A stretch of 64,000 bases of DNA from Megaleporinus macrocephalus (GCA_021613375.1 CM038727.1:8407942-8471941), one strand, 5' to 3'. Positions 12,152 through 23,826 are shown, counted from the stretch's first letter. The notes: generated from the letters alone by a model not told the origin. Numbers and translations: made by a program.

Positions 12152-13005
12152 ATCGGTTGTGTACAGTAAGTTCTAATTAAGTGCCGCAATCTCTTACGTT
12201 GGTGCTGAGACCCTCGCGAGGAGTGTGAGGCGTCCCTCCCGGATTAAACGACACCGCGAGCGGAGATGCCCACAAGTGGCGGAGCGGCACGTGCCGGGAG
12301 CCGGAGCTTGAGCGGCAGCGCCGGCCGCAGGCGGAGGCGCGCGCTCCTGCTCTGACAGCGCGAGAGCCGCGCGACCGCATTGCCGGGGACCACTCCTGTG
12401 TATGGCAAGACGACACGAGCCCGGCACCTGACGGATCTGAACGGTACTCATGCGTTTAAAAGCGCTCGCGCTGTTTGTGCGTCGCCACCCGTGGCAAGAA
12501 GAAGCCCGCGTGCACCGAACTGCACCGCAGCGTAGCGCAACTTTTGTCCCGCCTCTGAACGGAGCGCGAGCGGAGAGCGATGACCGTGCACGTTGTCACT
12601 GATGCCGTCTTCGACGCACTCGCGCGCTCGCAAAGTCGCGAGTGGCGGCGGCGGTGATGTTTCCGTGCAGATGCCCGTCGTCACGCTCCCGGGGTCCGTG
12701 GGTCTCGAGCGATCGAGCACAGCGGCGGCGGGGCTGCGTTCCTCCAGGCTGCAGCGGTGCATCTACCGTTTCGCGAGCGCTCTTGCTTTCGTCAGCCGTC
12801 CGTGGTTCCTCATCACGCCCCTGTTAACGCCTGCGTAGGTGAAGCGAATTAACTCACGCGCTCACGCTGGACATGCGTCGCCCAAACTCTCTCTGAGAGA
12901 CTTTTGCAAAAGGGGAACTCGGTGCGTGCGACCCCCTCCCTCCAATCCCACCCCGCCACCACCACCCCCCCAAAACCCCCTTCAGCCTGCCCGAGCACTG
13001 GGGCG

Positions 13006-13116
13006 ATGCAACAGCGGCGCAGCTCCGCAAGCCTGATGCTGGTGGTGTGCACGCGGTGGGAGAGGCTCGCTTCCCGCTGGTTCGCTGCGCGCTCTCGCGC
13101 CCTGTCCGCCTTCTAG
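13006..13116 (+). other. upstream ORF ending one base before the ptchd1 start
   Basis: An ATG at 13006 opens a 36-codon frame (with another in-frame ATG at 13036) that stops at TAG 13114-13116. The ptchd1 ATG is at 13118, giving TAGAATG. If transcription starts upstream of 13006, ribosomes would meet this short frame first. It is probably a translational control element, not a functional peptide; whether it lies in the mRNA is unproven. Confidence 0.4.
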
Positions 13117-13117
13117 A

Positions 13118-13465
13118 ATGTTGCGGCAGGTGTTGCACGAGGGCCTGAAGACGTCGTTCCACAAGCTGGGCCACTTCGTCGCCAACCACCCGGTGTTCTT
13201 CGCCTCGGCGCCCGTGCTCCTCTCCATCCTGCTCGGCGCGAGCTTCAGCAGGTACCGCATCGAGGAGAACGTGGAGTACCTGTTGGCGCCCAAGCACAGC
13301 CTGGCCAAGATCGAGGGCAACCTGGTGGACAGCCTCTTCCCCGTCAACCGCTCCAAGCACACGCTGTACTCGGACCTGCAGACGCCGGGCAGATACGGCC
13401 GTGTCATCGTGACCTCGCGCAAGGGGAGCGTGCTGGAGCCCCACCACGCGGACCTGGTTTTGAAG
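13118..13465 (+). CDS. ptchd1: PTCHD1, coding exon 1 (residues 1-116)
   Basis: This exon encodes the cytoplasmic N-terminus, the first membrane segment (about residues 25-43, [20 protein letters not shown]) and the start of extracellular loop 1. The loop has a potential N-glycosylation site at N77 (NRS) and the conserved block [16 protein letters not shown]. The start ATG at 13118 is chosen because it aligns with the known PTCHD1 N-terminus MLRQVLH and has A at -3. The exon ends in AAG followed by donor GTAGGA at 13466, phase 0. GC content is high because the exon sits in the CpG-rich block. The open frame continuing past the donor to 13699 is intron read-through. Confidence 0.96.
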
Positions 13466-13989
13466 GTAGGAGCGAGGAGAAGGTGTGTGTGTGATGTGCT
13501 AAAGCTGCCAACGCGAGCTCAATGCAACAGTGAGCGCGATTCCTCACTCTCATCAACGCGTTCATCACCGTCTCACTCTTCCTCACTCTCCCGCACTCAC
13601 CCCAGCAGCTTTCCTGGCTGGGAAAGTCATGCACAGTATAGCCCACACAGATTTAAGGCTGTGAAGATCCCCCCAGCCTGCAGTGCTCTGCAGTCTTAGG
13701 AACCCTGAGTAGATGGTAGGTAAAGCCATTCATCTGGGTGGTAACTGTTCCCCAAGGAACAACGTCTTAACATCCCTGTAGTTTCTCCTACAGTGAGACG
13801 GAAAAAGGTCTTAAAGAGACTTTTCCTTAAGTCTCCTGCTACTTGGATGCTTCTCCTAAGCTTCCTCCCGACTTCACGTGTCTCCTCTGAGTTTTAGTGG
13901 AGATCTCAGTGAAGTCACACCCCACGCTCAGCTTTGCCAAGAGACTAGAAGTGTAAACCACGAGCCTTCATCACAATGCAATCCCACAG

Positions 13990-14377
13990 AGCTGTGTATT
14001 GGCAAGAACCTGGCGATACAATACGTATCGTGATACAGCGGTCACGATTCAATATATCATAATAATGTATCGTGATTTTGCAAGCAAAGTGATTTACCAT
14101 GATTTTTCAAATTTTACTATTAAAACACCACTGTATAAACAGGTTGGTTAATGTTTACAATAGCTCTGCGCCCTTGTGCTGCTTGTTAATGTTGGAGTGG
14201 AGCTAAAAAAATGGAATACAACACTGCCATCTAGTGGTCAGAGGTTTAAGCACAACAAACAATGATTCACTGTCTGTCAGGAATTTGTGTATCGATATTG
14301 TGTTTTTGAGAATCGATACACTATCACGAAACTTAATATCCTGATATTCGATATTCTGATATTTTCTTATACCCCTA
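13990..14377 (+). mobile_element. dispersed repeat R, copy 2
   Basis: Same orientation and extent as the copy at 2926-3286: starts TGTATTGGCAAGAACCTGGC and ends TTTTCTTATACCCCTATAG. The central AATGTTGGAGTGGAGCT is kept. Confidence 0.8.
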
Positions 14378-14539
14378 TAGTCCACCATGCTTTCATATCC
14401 CATACTTCAACAATTTGCCGCCTGCTGGGGTATGAAGTTGATAATAAATCATTTTATGGCATTGGACAGGGCTGAAACACACCAGCCCACCTTAAACTGT
14501 AACACACACATACACAGCATTGCTTTCACAACACAACAC

Positions 14540-15625
<1,086 letters not shown>

Positions 15626-15635
15626 CTGGTACCAA

Positions 15636-15765
15636 TAGAAAATCTCAAAAATCACTTGGAATAAAACTTTACATTGACTTTCATTCACAGTCATTACATT
15701 ACTGGCCTCTACCATAAAGTTACTGAATTTTGTGGACACTTGTTTTTGTTCGGACAGTGATGATA
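15636..15765. mobile_element. MITE A remnant
   Basis: Shares ACATTGACTTTCATTCA and the right end CTTGTTTTTGTTCGGACAGTG with other A copies. The left half is missing. Confidence 0.6.
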
Positions 15766-16621
15766 TATATCTTCAGCTTATCTCAACTCTTAAGAGACCC
15801 TCCTAACCCTCCCACATGCTACGATATGACTAAATTTTCAGATGAGCCGAAGCTTGGTAGTAGTTTCTACAGCATTGGAGCACACAGAGAAAAGTTATCT
15901 TGATAATATTGGAACAGGTGCAAAAATAAACCTCTAATGAGCCTGGATCGTTTACGGTTTGATCGATGTATCGTTACATCCCTACACTCATGTTTATCTG
16001 CAGCTGAACTAAAAGACTCAACTCAGCCATTTCTCATTCAAGATTAAGAGCCGTCTCCGTTGTGATGCTGTGAGCAGATCTTTTATTTTTCATTCGGGTC
16101 AGGAGTATCTCATGTTTATTTCACGTCTAATGCTTTTCATCCGCCCAAAGATATTTTAAACAAGATGTTTTAAACAAGATGTTTTAAACAAGACTTTTGT
16201 GCCACGCTGTCACGCCTAAATAAACATAAGCAGGTTACTAATGTTTCCAGTTTAGGGCATTGCTATTAGAGCAAAGCTCAGAAGTGTAAGCACTCCATAA
16301 AGATCAATGTATTATTAACGTGGGCGGCCACTGAACAGAGTCCCCTGGATTCTTCATGTAGGCTTTCTGACGCTGGCTCAGGGCCACACTCCTCAAAACA
16401 TCTCACTATTAAATTTTAACATCTAAACTATTAAAGAGTTTGCTCAAAGTGATACTCAACCCAACACTGCTGCTGGGAAAGCATGTCATAGACTCTCTGT
16501 GAGTAGGAGTGAACCAGTTTCCTTTTTTCATTCTACATACAGACAGAACTTTGGAAACACTTTTGAGGTCTTTCTGAATTTGAGCCTTGATTCCACAGTT
16601 TATAGGAAAGGTTTTGAGAGT

Positions 16622-17586
16622 GACATGCAAAAGTTTTAGGCACTTTGGGACATTATAGCCCAGCAAAACACTATATTTTAAAAATATTTAGACAGTATTA
16701 ATAGAGTAAGTGGGGTTTTAAATACATCAGTGTGTTTATTTAACCCTTTCCAAGCTTCTACTTGTGGAAACAACCCAGTATTATTTACAGTTCTCATCTA
16801 ATACCTGCTTTGACTGCTCAGTACTTCATTAAGCTAAATCAAGTTTGCTGCTGAAGGAACTGAATAAACTACAAAAGTGCATTTCCTGAACGAAACGCAG
16901 GATGGCTGCACAGCTTACACAGTGCAAGGAACGAGGGATGAATAAACAACAAGTAGAGGAGTGTGGGTCAGTGTGTATGGGGACCTGCCCTGAGTACGTA
17001 CATGCAGTTTGGTGTCTGTAGGTTAAACTAAACCATAGTTTTTTTTGGGTGTGCTCAAAAATGAATGGGACCCTATGGGGGAAAAAAAGAAGGATGGAAA
17101 AAAATAAGAAATAGAACATTTTGGGTCAAACCAACAATGTAGTGGTGGTCGGGGTTCTGCCCTGAGTCAGTGTACGTGAAACTGTGTCTGTCGGTTGAGC
17201 GGAAGTTCAGTAGATTGGCATGCACTTTTCCGTCCTATTCATTTTCTATGGAAAAAAATTTGGAAAGAATCTGTGGATCCAATCAAAAAGCTGTATACAA
17301 GCCCGAATCACACAAAAAAAATTATGTGGCAGAAAGCAAAAAATGAACAACAATCATATCATAATTCATATTCGTCTGCGGCGTCCAGAAGAAATCTGGG
17401 ACTAAACTTTGTTTGAGCTCAAGATATGATCTACTTCTTTCACAATAAGATATTCATGTTACTTTGTATTGTATGTATGATTATTTACATCTGTTCTGAT
17501 CAGATCTGGTGGTGAGAATACATTTATTGATCAGATAAAGGCTTTTAAACTATTAGCTTAGGTGCCCAAAACTTTTGCACAGCAGG
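16622..17586. mobile_element. Tc1-like non-autonomous element interrupted by repeat P
   Basis: Outer termini are near-complementary: ATGCAAAAGTTTTAGGCAC on the left and GTGCCCAAAACTTTTGCAC on the right. That style is typical of Tc1/mariner relatives in fish. A minus-strand copy at 55921-56400 lacks the middle segment, so the P sequence (16862-17312 and its edges) is an insertion or replacement. No transposase frame remains. Confidence 0.75.
16862..17312. repeat. dispersed repeat P, copy 2
   Basis: Related to 9478-9975 through GAACGAGGGATGAATAAAC, TCTGCCCTGAGTCAGTGTAC and AAAGCTGTATACAAGCCCGA. It sits inside the Tc1-like element above. Confidence 0.75.
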
Positions 17587-17610
17587 GTATGTGTCTGATA
17601 GCCTGCAGCA

Positions 17611-17737
17611 GGGGTACCCAAGATCAGTCCTGGTGATTTACCACCCAGTTTAATTTGATCCCTTATTAACCCTAAACAGGTAAGATGGAACTAAGCTCTG
17701 CAGGGCGGTAGATCACCAGGACCAGCTTTGGGTGGTC
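17611..17737. mobile_element. short foldback element
   Basis: The left arm GGGGTACCCAAGATCAGTCC and right arm GGACCAGCTTTGGGTGG are complementary with mismatches, and TCCTGGTGATTTACC pairs with GGTAGATCACCAGGA. About 127 bp long, probably a MITE. Confidence 0.7.
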
Positions 17738-18952
17738 CATGACCTACAGGAGCATCGTCCTTGCACAGCTCTGCTCAGTATTTTGCTCTTTTTATTTATA
17801 GCTTCAACCCTCTTTAACAAAGCTCCATCTCAGACTCGGCCACTCTGACCATATGAGCACTGGGGTGCCCAAATTTTAGAGATTTCAGATTGGCTTTATT
17901 CAGATGCCCTTAAGGGCTTTCATAGCCTGGACCAGCTTTATTTGACAAGGGTTGGAGCTAAATTGGTGGTCGATCTTCAGGACTTGGGGGCTTTCAAATT
18001 TGGTGGTAGTATGATGGAGGCCTGGGTATCTGGGTGGCTTCTGCCTTCAGCTAGAAGGCTGGACCACGATCAGATCTATGGTAGATCTGATATAGTACTG
18101 AGGAACTGGGAGGAGATTGGTGGCGGTAGCGAGTCTAATGTGTTGTCCAAATTGGGTTGAGACCTGGTGACAGTATATGACTTGTTTCATTGTTTCATGC
18201 AATGTTTCATTCGTTTGATCAGTCAAAATAACTTTGGATTGATTTATAGTCACACTTCCCTCTAAAAGAACCCAAACAGTACCAGAATAAAACCCCCAAA
18301 ACATAAGAGATCCACCAGACCCTCGTACTGTAGAGGTCAGGTATTCAGTACTTACCCCTTTGTGGAGAATATGGTGAAGGATGACTCAGCTGAGTGGTCT
18401 TCACGACTGAGGCTTCTTGCTTTAATTACAGATCATCTTTTAGGGTCACTTAGATCTTTTCTTCTTGCCATCTTCATTCAAAATCAGGGTCAGCTGGGTC
18501 AGATCCACATTCTTCTATGTGCCACAAAGCATAGTAGGATGTTAATTGCTTCCCTAAACGTGTATTCAGGTTTTTTATGTAATTGATCACTTGTCTGTAG
18601 CCCAAAAAGTAGTACTGTATCTCAGGTTAGCTTTTAAAGGAGCAGTCTGGAGGATCTATTAGCACCATTTAAGGTGAAATGGAAAATGGCATTACCAGAC
18701 AATGTTTCCAGTTACAAGAACAATTAGAATGTTTTGACAGAGTAAAATCCTCAAGGGTGCATCTCAGTACCTTTAATTAGGGCACATTTTTACACCATAT
18801 TATTTTAAAATTATAAATTTAGACAAAGTTCTTATGATTCCACACACCGTGACTTCTCCTCAGCCTTTCATTTTCCCTTTCTGCTTTTAACCACTATGTG
18901 CATTGTATGGGGAAATCCTATTTAAGATACAAAGGATCTGTAAGGCCTTTCA

Positions 18953-20411
18953 GACCAGCCAAACGTTTTAGATCACTACCAGCCAAACGTTTTAGATCAC
19001 TACCAGCCAAACGTTTTAGATACACTACCAGCCAAACGTTTTAGATCACTACCAGCCAAACGTTTTAGATACACTACCAGCCAAACGTTTTAGATCACTA
19101 CCAGCCAAACGTTTTAGATACACTACCAGCCAAACGTTTTAGATCACTACCAGCCAAACGTTTTAGATACACTACCAGCCAAACGTTTTAGATCACTACC
19201 AGCCAAACGTTTTAGATCACTACCAGTCAAACGTTTTAGATACACTACCAGCCAAACGTTTTAGATCACTACCAGTCAAACGTTTTAGATACACTACGAG
19301 CCAAACGTTTTAGTACACTACCAGCCAAACGTTTTAGATACACTACCAGCCAAACGTTTTAGTACACTACCAGCCAAACGTTTTAGATCACTACCAGCCA
19401 AACGTTTTAGATACACTACCAGCCAAACGTTTTAGATCACTACCAGCCAAACGTTTTAGATACACTACCAGCCAAACGTTTTAGATCACTACCAGCCAAA
19501 CGTTTTAGATACACTACCAGCCAAACGTTTAAGATACACTACGAGCCAAACGTTTAAGATACACTACCAGCCAAACGTTTTAGATCACTACCAGCCAAAC
19601 GTTTTAGATACACTACCAGACAAACGTTTTAGATACACTACCAGTCAAACGTTTTAGATACACTACCAGCCAAACGTTTTAGATACACTACCAGCCAAAC
19701 GTTTTAGATCACTACCAGCCAAACGTTTTAGATCACTACCAGCCAAACGTTTTAGATACACTACCAGCCAAACGTTTTAGATACACTACCAGTCAAACGT
19801 TTTAGTACACTACCGGACAAATGCTTTAGTACACTACCGGACAAACGTTTTAGATACACTACCAGCCAAACGTTTTAGATACTCTACCAGTCAAACGTTT
19901 TAGATACACTACCAGCCAAACGTTTTAAATACACTACCAGCCAAACGTTTTAGTACACTACCAGCCAAACGTTTTAGATACACTACCAGCCAAACGTTTT
20001 AAATACACTACCAGTCAAACGTTTTAGTACACTACCAGTCAAACGTTTTAGTACCGGACAAACGTTTTAGTACACTACCAGTCAAACGTTTTAGTACACT
20101 ACCGGACAAACGCTTTAGTACACTACCGGACAAATGCTTTAGTACACTACCGGACAAACGTTTTAGATACACTACCAGCCAAACGTTTTAGTACACTACC
20201 AGCCAAACGTTTTAGATACACTACCAGCCAAACGTTTTAAATACACTACCAGCCAAACGTTTTAGTACACTACCAGCCAAACGTTTTAGTACACTACCAG
20301 CCAAACGTTTTAGATACACTACCAGCCAAACGTTTTAAATACACTACCAGTCAAACGTTTTAGTACACTACCAGTCAAACGTTTTAGTACCGGACAAACG
20401 TTTTAGTCCAC
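18953..20411. repeat. 23-25-bp minisatellite resembling a Tc1-like terminal repeat, about 60 copies
   Basis: The unit reads ACACTACCAGCC followed by AAACGTTTTAGAT, with 23- and 25-base versions mixed and occasional ACTACCGGAC variants. It closely resembles the terminus of the Tc1-like element ending at 63206 (complement TACACTACCGCTCAAAAG then TTTAGGATCAC). It is not a CRISPR array: there are no unique spacers. Confidence 0.93.
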
Positions 20412-20669
20412 TCAAGTAATATCAAAAAATGCATTGGATGAAAGAGAGTTAGGACTGATTTACGGAACATAGATAGACTTGAACCTGTGACCTGCTGGCT
20501 ATGAATTTGTGGTTAGCTGCAAATCTGTTAGGAGTACACGATTATAACATGACATAATGGCTATGTTGTCATGATTCAGTAAAAACAGCCATTTAGGAAG
20601 CACAATAAGTGTTCATAGTCACATAAAGAACATCTTCACTCCTTTCATGCCAGAAAGCCTTCCACATTG

Positions 20670-20949
20670 AGCTGTTCCTATCACGCAAACAGGAGACATT
20701 AGGCCCCTGCACTGATCTATTGAGTACTCAGACTAGTCAGTAGTAGGGGTGTAACAAAATATTGAAAATATGGAATATCGGGATATTTTGTTTGGTGATA
20801 CTGTATCGATTCTCAAAAACACAGTATCGATACACAGATTCCTGGCAGACGGTAAATCATTGTGTATTGTGTTTAAACCTCTGACCACTAGATGGCAGTG
20901 TTGTAATCCATTTTCAGCTCCACTCCAACATTAACAAGCAGCACAAAGG
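20670..20949. repeat. left arm of an inverted duplication
   Basis: AGCTGTTCCTATCACGCAAA and what follows is the complement of 23562-23826. Complementarity covers about 75 bases of unique-looking sequence plus part of an R repeat. The arms are separated by about 2.6 kb. Confidence 0.9.
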
Positions 20950-21105
20950 CTTAATGCTATTGTAAGCATTGGCAAACCTGTTCAGATAGAGGTGTGTTTT
21001 AATAGTAGGATTTGAAAAATCACAATATATCACTTGCAGTATCGCGATATATTGAATCGTGAGCGCTGTATCACAATACATATTGAATTGTATTGTATTA
21101 CTTTT
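20745..21105 (-). mobile_element. dispersed repeat R, copy 3
   Basis: Minus-strand copy beginning at GTAGGGGTGTAACAAAATAT and running to about ATTGAATTGTATTG. It is full length compared with copies 1 and 2. Its first part lies in the inverted duplication. Confidence 0.8.
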
Positions 21106-21109
21106 TGGT

Positions 21110-21764
21110 TCCAAACAGGCCCCAAGCTCGAGACTGGATCTGCATCCTCCTCAATCCTACCCTCTTAATATTCATGCATTGCATCAAACCGCTCCCCGTC
21201 CCTGCGACTGAAGCCTTTTTTATATTCTTTCTGCAATGAAACACACAAAGTCTTACTATAACCTTGAGTGTTGTGGCACTGCATCACATCTCACGCCGGC
21301 CCTCTCTTCACTGCCCAGTTGTTGTGATTTGATAGCGTACAGTGCACTGGAATTGCAGCCAGCGTGCAGGTTCCGGGAGAGAGAGAACACCGACGGGGTT
21401 GGTACGCTTGACGCTCTTGAACGGCGACCCTGCGCGCAGCATAGCTAGCAGCGTCCGTCCAGGTCAGCGGCTCTGACTGTGGGCCTGCAGATGTCACGCT
21501 TTAGCCTCCGACGGGGGGCTTAATTAGCGAGGCGAAGTAATTAGAGGTCCAATTGGTGAGCGTCTGACATTTCTCTCGTTCTTGCGAGAGCTGTAGGAAT
21601 GCTGGTGGGAATGACTCACCGTGGCAACCTCCAGTGATCTGAGCGCGTCTAATCGCTCCCACGCGTAGAGTGGAGATGCTGACCTGCGAGAAAGGATTTG
21701 CTTGTCTCGGCCGCTGCAGCCCGTACTGCGCTGGAGAAAACCAGGGCTGTCCAGAAAAGAGCAA
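21110..21764. promoter_or_regulatory. repeat-free intron 1 block, possible conserved non-coding element
   Basis: Balanced composition with many CpGs and no repeat signature, in contrast to both flanks. Contains homeodomain-type cores (CTTAATTAGC near 21520; GTAATTAGAGGTCCAATTGG near 21538). An enhancer role is inferred from composition only. Open frames on both strands show no recognisable protein. Confidence 0.25.
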
Positions 21765-22667
21765 GGGTGTGTCTGAAATGGTCCACTCGTTAACTCATTC
21801 CCTGTTCACTACTTAGGGTGTCTGAAAATCTAGTAAGCTCCTACATAGGCAGCATTTTACATCATAGTATGCGCTCCCTACATGTAGACTGTCCCAATAC
21901 TTACATACCTTAAACATGCTGTCTACTGAGGAACCTTATTTAGACCTGATTTTAAGGAATCATTGAACTCTTCCTCAGCCACTAAGACAATCCCATGATG
22001 CAACACAGGCGAATGTACGAGCAGTGAAGTGGTTTTAAAATGTGAGTTATTTTGATTCTCTCTGGAGTTTTAATGTGTTTCTGGTCATATAATCACACAA
22101 AACAGTATTTTATTATCAACTCTGTAACAAGTCCTTCACCATTCAGCAGTTTTATACTCAAGTCATTAGCATTTATACTAGCAGATTTTTAAGCCTCGGG
22201 CTATTGTTTTGGATGCCGGCCGGTAGCTTAGCAACTAGCTAAACCACCGGTGGCGTGCTGCAGTGGGTGGGAACAAGCCGTGACGCAGTCTCTCTCTAAC
22301 TAGAGTGTCTCAGTAATCTGTTTTATGAGGAGAGATGAGGAGAGAACGCTGCTACTTACACAGCTGCTACCTAGACAGCCTACTTACACACTCACTAGGT
22401 TTTGAGACACACCCATAGACTGCTCTATGTAGAACACTATATAGGGGAGCAGTGAGAGAGACAATAGGGAGAATTCGGACGACGAACTTTCCAAAGAAAC
22501 GGCTGTGCATTGTGGGGCGTCAACCTGTAAGTAGTGTACATCGGTTGTCCACTAGCTTTACATTGTATTGTGGGTAAGAATATAGTGAACTATGCAGGGA
22601 ACCTAATTTGGACAACACTTGAATAGAACACTAGAAAGTAACCAGGGTGCGATTTCAGAAACACCCC
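21765..22667. mobile_element. MITE with GGGTGTGTCTGAAATG ends, interrupted by MITE B
   Basis: The outer left terminus GGGTGTGTCTGAAATGG pairs with the outer right terminus GATTTCAGAAACACCCC. MITE B (21816-22414) lies inside. The host reads ...CACTACTTA before it and ATAGACTGCTC after it, compatible with a 3-bp TTA target duplication now changed on one side. Confidence 0.8.
21816..22414 (+). mobile_element. MITE B, uninterrupted reference copy (about 600 bp)
   Basis: Ends GGGTGTCTGAAAATCTAG on the left and CTAGGTTTTGAGACACACCC on the right. This copy has no insertion, so it shows what the two self-nested copies (5553-6739 and 49420-50563) looked like before insertion. A three-base target duplication would suit PIF/Harbinger-type elements, but the sites disagree with one another. 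Confidence 0.88.
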
Positions 22668-22710
22668 AGGTATCTCCAAAAAAATACTTGACAACTTTAC
22701 AGTAGAGTGG

Positions 22711-23560
22711 CATGGTGGTGTAGTGGTTAGTATGGTGGTGTAGTGGTTAGTACGGTGGTGTAGTGGTTAGTATGGTGGTGTAGTGGTTAGTATGGTAGTG
22801 TAGTGGTTAGTATGGTGGTGTAGTGGTTAGTATGGTGGTGTAGTGATTGGTACAGTGGTGTAGTTGTTAGTATGGTGGTGTAGTGGTTAGTATGGTAGTG
22901 TAGTGGTTAGTATGGTAGTGTAGTGGTTAGTACAGTGGTGTAGTGGTTAGTATGGTGGTGTAGTGGTTAGTATGGTGCTGTAGTGGTTAGTACGGTGGTG
23001 TAGTGGTTAGTACAGTGGTGTAGTGGTTAGTACGGTGGTGTAGTGGTTAGTATGGTGCTGTAGTGGTTAGTACGGTGGTGTAGTGGTTAGTATGGTGCTG
23101 TAGTGGTTAGTACGGTGGTGTAGTGGTTAGTATGGTGGTGTAGTGGTTAGTATGGTGGTGTAGTGGTTAGTAAGGTGGTGTAGTGGTTAGTATGGTGGTG
23201 TAGTGGTTAGTATGGTGGTGTAGTGGTTAGTACGGTGGTGTAGTGGTTAGTACGGTGGTGTAGTGGTTAGTATGGTAGTGTAGTGGTTAGTACGGTAGTG
23301 TAGTGGTTAGTACAGTGGTGTAGTGGTTAGTATGGTGGTGTAGTGGTTAGTACAGTGGTGTAGTGGTTAGTATGGTGGTGTAGTGGTTAGTACGGTGGTG
23401 TAGTGGTTAGTATGGTGGTGTAGTGGTTAGTACAGTGGTGTAGTGGTTAGTATGGTGGTGTAGTGGTTAGTAAGGTGGTGTAGTGGTTAGTATGGTGGTG
23501 TGGTGGTTAGTATGGTGGTGTAGTGGTTAGTACGGAGGTGTAGTGGTTAGTATGGTGGTG
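22711..23560 (+). repeat. 20-bp minisatellite of tRNA A-box-like units, about 42 copies
   Basis: The unit is TATGGTGGTGTAGTGGTTAG. Every 60-base row from 22741 to 23520 begins TAGTGGTTAG or a one-base variant, so no insertion or deletion has been fixed in about 40 copies; all variation is substitution. TGGTGGTGTAGTGGTTAG differs at one base from the start of vertebrate tRNA-Glu (TGGTGGTCTAGTGGTTAG), which carries the Pol III A box. SINE body sequence (23830-23985) follows in the same orientation after a short insertion. Confidence 0.95.
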
Positions 23561-23561
23561 T

Positions 23562-23826
23562 GCCCTTGTGCTGCTTGTTAATGTTGGAGTGGAGCTGAAA
23601 ATGGATTACAACACCGCCATCTAGTGGTCAGAGGTTTAAACACGACACACAATGATTCACTGTCTGCCAGGAGTCTGTGTATCGATACTGTGTTTTTGAG
23701 AATCGATACAGTATCACCAAACAAAATATCCCGATATTCGATATTTTCGATACTACTGACTAGTCTGAGTACTCAATAGATCAGTGCAGGGGCCTAATGT
23801 CTCCTGTTTGCATGATAGGAACAGCT
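23562..23826. repeat. right arm of the inverted duplication, with partial R repeat (copy 4)
   Basis: Complement of 20670-20949. It contains R sequence to about 23757 (GCTTGTTAATGTTGGAGTGG onward) and then the shared flank TACTGACTAGTCTGAGTACT to AACAGCT. It separates the A-box array from the SINE body. Confidence 0.9.

Larger units (their letters stand above)
12180..13470 (+). promoter_or_regulatory. ptchd1: CpG-rich promoter and 5' UTR region of ptchd1
   Basis: The block is dense in CG dinucleotides (for example around 12284-12380 and 12540-12700), in sharp contrast to the AT-rich surroundings, and extends through coding exon 1. That fits a CpG-island promoter. The transcription start cannot be placed: no convincing TATA box was seen. 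The overlapping long minus-strand open frames are by-products of high GC. Confidence 0.7.

Noticed and set aside
12854..13447. 197-codon minus-strand open frame over exon 1
   Set aside because: Antisense shadow of GC-rich ptchd1 coding sequence and 5' UTR; no recognisable domain.
13466..13699. Longer first coding exon (193-codon frame)
   Set aside because: Sequence after 13465 loses similarity to PTCHD1 and a donor GTAGGA follows AAG; exon 2 joins in phase 0.
18953..20411. CRISPR-like array of about 24-bp repeats
   Set aside because: Repeats are directly adjacent without unique spacers, and the genome is clearly vertebrate.
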